Positions 59,531 to 64,000 of a DNA stretch of 64,000 nt are shown here, one piece after another. The notes beneath the pieces are model-generated. The model made no database searches. It saw only the letters and a list, made by a program, of their open reading frames with translations, and had not been told where the DNA came from. The translations under genes and the position numbers were made by a program. The stretch covers positions 41,872,057-41,936,056 of the forward strand of contig CP141137.1 of assembly GCA_035236585.1 (NCBI GenBank), read 5' to 3'. Source of the stretch: Warburgia ugandensis. Lineage: Eukaryota; Streptophyta; Magnoliopsida; Canellales; Canellaceae. Position 1 is the first letter of the stretch, and the number at the start of each line of letters is the position of its first letter.

Positions 59531-61425
59531 TGCTCAATATTGTATCCAAAAACGCCATTAGGTTGATCATTTTTGCACTAATTGACAAATTTGCACTAAA
59601 CCATAATCATATGTATTTTTAGTAAGATCTAAGTGGAGAGGTGAAGCTAATCAATAATTTATGTTGTTGACCAAGCTGAATATAAAAGGATGGCTTAAAT
59701 CAATCAATTTTTGATGAACTAGATCAATTAAAGAAGTAAAAGGCCAAGTCTTTGAGGACCAATTCATCTATTTCACCACCAAGCTCATGCAAGCCTGGAT
59801 CACTCACACTATGGTGTAAAAGTGGGAGATCATACATGGGTCCCACTTGATCCTTCATTCTTTCACACATCAAGGGCCCAAAAGGATGAATGTATAACAT
59901 ATGAAAGATAAGCGAGAATATGATATATCATGTGATGATGAGGGATTTTGCTTAATGGTTTCCTAAAGTGAAGATCAAATAAAACACAAGGAATTGGATA
60001 CGAATGGATGGATGAAGGGTGGAGATCTTAAGGATGGTAGCTCTATGTTGTAGCCATGTGTCACTATGAGAGTTGCCCTAGAAGCACGCTAATTGCTTGA
60101 CTTCTTTCAAATAAGAGGGAGCTACTTATGCTATGGAGAGAAAGCACTTAAACCATTATACTTTCATCAATGGAAAGTGTGATTGGAGGAGAGAGTCAAT
60201 GGTAGGTGAGTGGCTGGCTCAAGGAGATAAGGATTTGCTAACATTACTACTCCTCACTTTTTATAAGGGGAAGAAGAAGGGAGAAGAAGAAAGGGGAGCA
60301 AGAAAGGACAGGAGATAAAAAAAAAAAAAAAAAAAAAAATCTACTCTTTTTGATCCATTAGGTAGTAATTCATTGTTTTTACTAATTTCTTAGTATAATT
60401 TATTGAAATATACCCTTTGTAAGAGCTTGAGTGAACAAGAGACATGTTCATTGCAAGTCTATATATATCTCTCTCTCCTTCATTTCCTTTGAAATTCCAT
60501 ACAAAGATTGCTTATTGGTTTGCTCCACCCACTTCTAATGTCACTCTAACTTCCAAATGCTATGAATGACAATGTGCTAGAGGTTAAATTTGGAAAAGGA
60601 GAAGCTAGAAACTAGTTTTGTAACCTTCCTTAGAAGGAATTTCATTGGGAGAGAGCAAGAAAGTAGGGTGAGGACCAAGTTTCCCATCCTTGTTTCCCAA
60701 GCCTTGGATTTCTCCTTTGTAAGATCTTGATTCAATTTTGTTAATGAACTAAATCATTGATAAAGATTTCATCTCACCTAGGAAGAATTTGAGTGAATAT
60801 TTCCTAAGGAGAACAAAAGTAGAGTAAGATATCTTCACCTCTATCTCATTTTACCATTGTTGTCTATAGGAGAAGGAGAGAGAGCTATTGGTTTCTTAAT
60901 TTTCAATCATTTTTATGAATGATTTTTTGATGATCTAAGCCATTGGTGATGTTATCCTAAGACTTAGGAAGAAGTTCCCATTGGTTTCTAGCAATTTCAT
61001 TAAGTTTTGACTGAGATTTCATGAAGAAAATAGTAATAGGTGCTCTTATTGTACTCTTACCATCTATGATGACCTTGTCATATTCTATGTAATATCTCCA
61101 TCTGTGTTCATTTTCTCCAAAATCTAATCATACTAATGGATTCCTTGAAATCAAATTAGGTTAGATAAAATTTCACTATAACATTTTATCTGCAAGTTGG
61201 AGAAATTAATGGCCAAAACCACCAACTTCATCACGTGCTCAGTGGTGTACACAGGGACTATTACTCTGCATGATAAATCAGTCATCTTTCTGATCAAATA
61301 TCTCCACATTGGTTGGTTTTTATCATGATCCAACCATGCTATTGGATTCCTTGACATCCAATTATGCTAGTTATAAAGTTTCACAAAAAAATTCTATTGA
61401 ATATGGGTGAAGTCCCCATATTCAT
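59531..61425 (+). repeat. Element E 3' LTR-like region (right boundary uncertain)
   Basis: Starts TGCTCAATATTGTATCCAAA after the polypurine tract. The expected LTR end motif is not found before the element A-type LTR begins at 61426, so the region is probably truncated by that insertion. It includes a poly-A run at 60317-60339 and a loose ~206-bp-spaced repeat of ATGGATTCCTTGA (near 61136 and 61342). Confidence 0.5.
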
Positions 61426-64000
61426 TGATAAGTATTCAATTTTGTATAAAAAGTACCCAATTAGTAGTCCATGTATTATAAACTATAGGCATTAGTCTAG
61501 GGTTTTTTTAAAAAAAATTTCATAACACATGCATTTCTTACCAAATAATGCAAAAGTTTGATATTTTGCACTTTCAAGATCTAATCTAGAGTATGTAAAT
61601 AATTACAATTTTCTAAGATTTGATTAGAGTTTTTGCTCTTTTGTAGGTGCTAAAAAGATGATCCTACAGTGATGATCAAGTAGGATAATATTTAAAAATC
61701 AAGATTGAAAGAAGGCCAAAGACCTAAATTTTAACTTCAAAGCTAAATCAAGATTCAAGATCATATTAAGGCAAGCAAATGAAGTTCAAGGAAGCAATGA
61801 GAAGATCAAAGGTGACTAAAAGTACCCATGTAAAAAGTCATGCAATTCCATCACCTTTGCATGAGAATTGGAGCCATAAATGAGGTTTCCTAGTTTAACA
61901 AGGAAATCTAAGTTAGCCATTCAAGCCTTGAAGCCAGGGGAGTTAGCCACTCAAGCCAAGCCAAAGGAGTCATCAAAGTGATCCATTAAGCCAACTTAGC
62001 CAATGCCACAAGGAATTACACTATTGGATGAAGATTTCAAGCAAATATACACATGCTAAAATTGGATTTCAAGGGATAATTAAAAGGATTTTTGTATGAT
62101 ATGCATAGGTGGACCAACCAAGAGAGAAATTAAGTCACTTTCCTTATATCTTTCTCTCTTTCTTCCCTCTTCCCTCTCTCCCTTTCTTGCCATTCCATGT
62201 GAAACACCCTTGAGAAGGTTAGTTCCATGCCACTTTTCTAAAAAATAGATGCCTTCCCCTTCTAATTGCACAACTTAGTCAATTGCACAAGGAATTACAC
62301 TATTGGACAAAGATTTCAAGCAAATATACACATACTAAAATTGGATTTCAAGGGATAATTATGAGGATTTTTCTAAGATATGCATAGGTGGACCAACCAA
62401 GAGAGAAATTAAGTCACTTTCCTTATATCTTTCTCTCTTTCTTCCCTTTTCCCTCTCTCCCTTTCTTGCCATTCCATGTGAAACACCCTTGGGAAGGTGA
62501 GTTCCATGCCACTTTTCTAAAAAATAGACGCCTTCCCCTTCTAATTTCACCCACTCCACCCACTCCTCTTTCCTCTTTATTCCACCTCTCTTGCCTACCT
62601 CTTTCTCTCGCTCTTTCTTACCTTCCACCTTACCCCCCTTGGGATTTCCATGCATGGGAGCAAGGTAGAGATTCTTCACCCTAAAAAATAGGAGCCTCCC
62701 ACCTTGCCTCCACGTTGTTTGCTCTTTGGTAGCCCTAGACTTCCACTTCCTTTCCTAGTTCTTGGACAGCTCTGTGAGGTTTACAATGTCCAAGCTTGGT
62801 CGTCTTTTTGAGAGTTCCACACCTCTGTCATTCAATCCTTTCTTCTTTGGGTTCATGTTTTCCAAGTTATTTTCTCTGCTTTCATTCATTGTTTGATTGC
62901 TTTCTTTTCTTATTTCTTGTTTTAAGTTTATGCACCTAGAACTAGCTTATCTTTCCTTTCATTCTTGCTTTCACTTCTATTGTTTTTCCTACTTAATTAT
63001 TCAAGATGCAAATTAATTTTTCTCTGGTAGTGATAGCCAAAAGAAACAGTAGCTTAAATCTCTTTTGTTTCCCTCTCATAGTTCTCTTGTTTCTTTGCTT
63101 TGATCACCTTATTTTCCCCTTGTTTCTTTGCTTTGTCTTTGCTTCTTTCCTCCATATTTTTCTTTGATTTTCTCTCTTGAATTCACATGAATGATATATA
63201 AGTTTATATTGTGATCATTGGAGTATGTTTAATCTTTGATTTGAAGTTGAGATCTTGCTTGAGAAAGTGCACAATTTTCAGCTTTATTCTCTATGTACAT
63301 ATGCACAATTATTGGATGTAATTTCAAGTCAATGAATGAAATTGTTTCAAGGCCATGTTATTGTTTAATTTTAGTAGTAAATTACTTCAATTCTCATGTG
63401 TTATCTTTCATGATAAGTGTGCTTGCTAAGCTTCTTTCCACACCTCACTTGATTTGGGTTACGTATACACTATGTTGCTGGAATTTTTCATCTCATATTT
63501 CATGTGCAATGTCTAGCAGTCCATACACTTTGTTTACTTGAAATCTTAGAAACCCATTTAGGTTTTAGTTAGTTTAGTGAGTCTTTTCATTAGTTTACAT
63601 GCTAGTTAGCTTTTAATTCATGCTTTCTAATCTTTTTCCCAACCCATGAACCACACGCACACTTCCATGAGAAATGCGCATGGTGATTGATCTCTTAGTT
63701 AGTTGTTGATCTTTGTGTAGATTAGTTTAAATTATAGTAGTTGTTTGTTTTGTGTCTTAGGTTAGTTTAGAAAGTTTTTTATTTGGTTTTCAAAAGTTTT
63801 AGATTTAGCAAGTTTCTTAAGTTTAAGATTCTTAAATTCATTCATTCTATTTTGCATTAGTTTCTCTTTTTGAATGCATGTTAGTTAGGGAAGTTTCTAA
63901 TTCAACTAAATATATTTCTTTTTAGAAAGTGTTCTTTAGTTCATATTTCTAATTTTATACATGTTTCTTATTCCATGTTGTTTAAATTCCTAATTTAATC
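61426..64000 (+). repeat. Element A-family LTR, plus orientation, cut by the window end
   Basis: Starts TGATAAGTATTCAATTTTGT and follows the reverse complement of 34733-37390 to the end of the window (last bases match the region near 34870). By that alignment it should end about 80-130 bp beyond the window. It may be a solo LTR or the first LTR of a further element. It carries a 279-bp tandem duplication. Open frames here (62080-62271, 62359-62684, 63293-63541) are LTR noise. Confidence 0.88.
61993..62550. repeat. 279-bp tandem duplication in the plus-strand A-family LTR
   Basis: Unit 1 is 61993-62271 and unit 2 is 62272-62550, nearly identical. Both contain CACAAGGAATTACACTATTG, TATGCATAGGTGGACCAACC and the pyrimidine-rich CTTTCTCTCTTTCTTCCCT. 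The related LTR at 34733-37390 has a single copy. Confidence 0.93.

Larger units (their letters stand above)
54838..61425 (+). mobile_element. Element E: deleted Athila/Tat-like Ty3/gypsy derivative
   Basis: Plus strand: 5' LTR 54838-56083, PBS from 56087, a long leader, a short remnant of the protease-RT linker (57149-57664), the post-integrase signature (57816-57855), a ~1.65-kb 3' non-coding region, PPT, and a 3' LTR starting at 59531. Gag, RT catalytic motifs, RNase H and integrase are absent. This resembles large non-autonomous derivatives (LARD-like). The 3' LTR shares with the 5' LTR only its first ~130 bp (TGCTCAATATT-TATCCAAAAA), so the pair is very old or from sister families. Confidence 0.68.

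Overview
The window looks like nuclear DNA of a flowering plant: AT-rich, almost wholly repetitive, with one spliced protein gene, decayed Ty3/gypsy, MULE and copia-like remnants and an Au-type SINE. I cannot name the species. No bacterial, phage or CRISPR features are present.

Layout. (1) 1-5.3 kb: a four-exon minus-strand gene (1425-4617) for a small secreted ML-domain (MD-2-related lipid-recognition) protein. All splice sites and phases agree, giving 156 residues. Intron 2 carries a ~230-bp tandem duplication. (2) 5.3-10.2 kb: a copia-like LTR end with primer-binding site, then a decayed plus-strand MULE transposase gene broken twice, by a 2.2-kb Ty3/gypsy LTR fragment flanked by a 68-bp duplication of MULE coding sequence, and by an Au-type SINE with a 17-bp target-site duplication (TSD). 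(3) 10.2-13.2 kb: unassigned AT-rich DNA with a (CT)n tract.

(4) 13.2-51.3 kb: one nested retrotransposon stack. The host, element B (minus strand, Athila/Tat-like Ty3/gypsy, gag only), spans 13155-51255. Element A (minus, related family, gag-PR-RT-INT remnants) occupies 19370-37390 inside B's gag gene, with TSD CAACA on both sides. A's own 3' LTR is broken at 19441-24600 by chromovirus-type LTR sequence. Another chromovirus-type LTR (15939-18537) sits where B's pol should be. Element D (minus, Tekay/Del-like chromovirus, PR-RT-INT-chromodomain, gag lost) occupies 40435-49675 inside B's 5' LTR, with TSD ATACA on both sides. D's 5' LTR holds long repeats and a small fragment resembling plastid 23S rRNA.

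(5) 51.3-54.8 kb: unassigned, with two fields of degenerate short repeats. (6) 54.8-61.4 kb: element E, a plus-strand, mostly non-coding Athila/Tat-like derivative. (7) 61.4 kb to the end: a plus-strand copy of the element A LTR, cut by the window edge and carrying a 279-bp tandem duplication.

The ML gene is the only likely functional protein gene I can support. All transposon reading frames carry stops, frameshifts or deletions. Boundaries were read by eye; those given as approximate could move by tens of bases.
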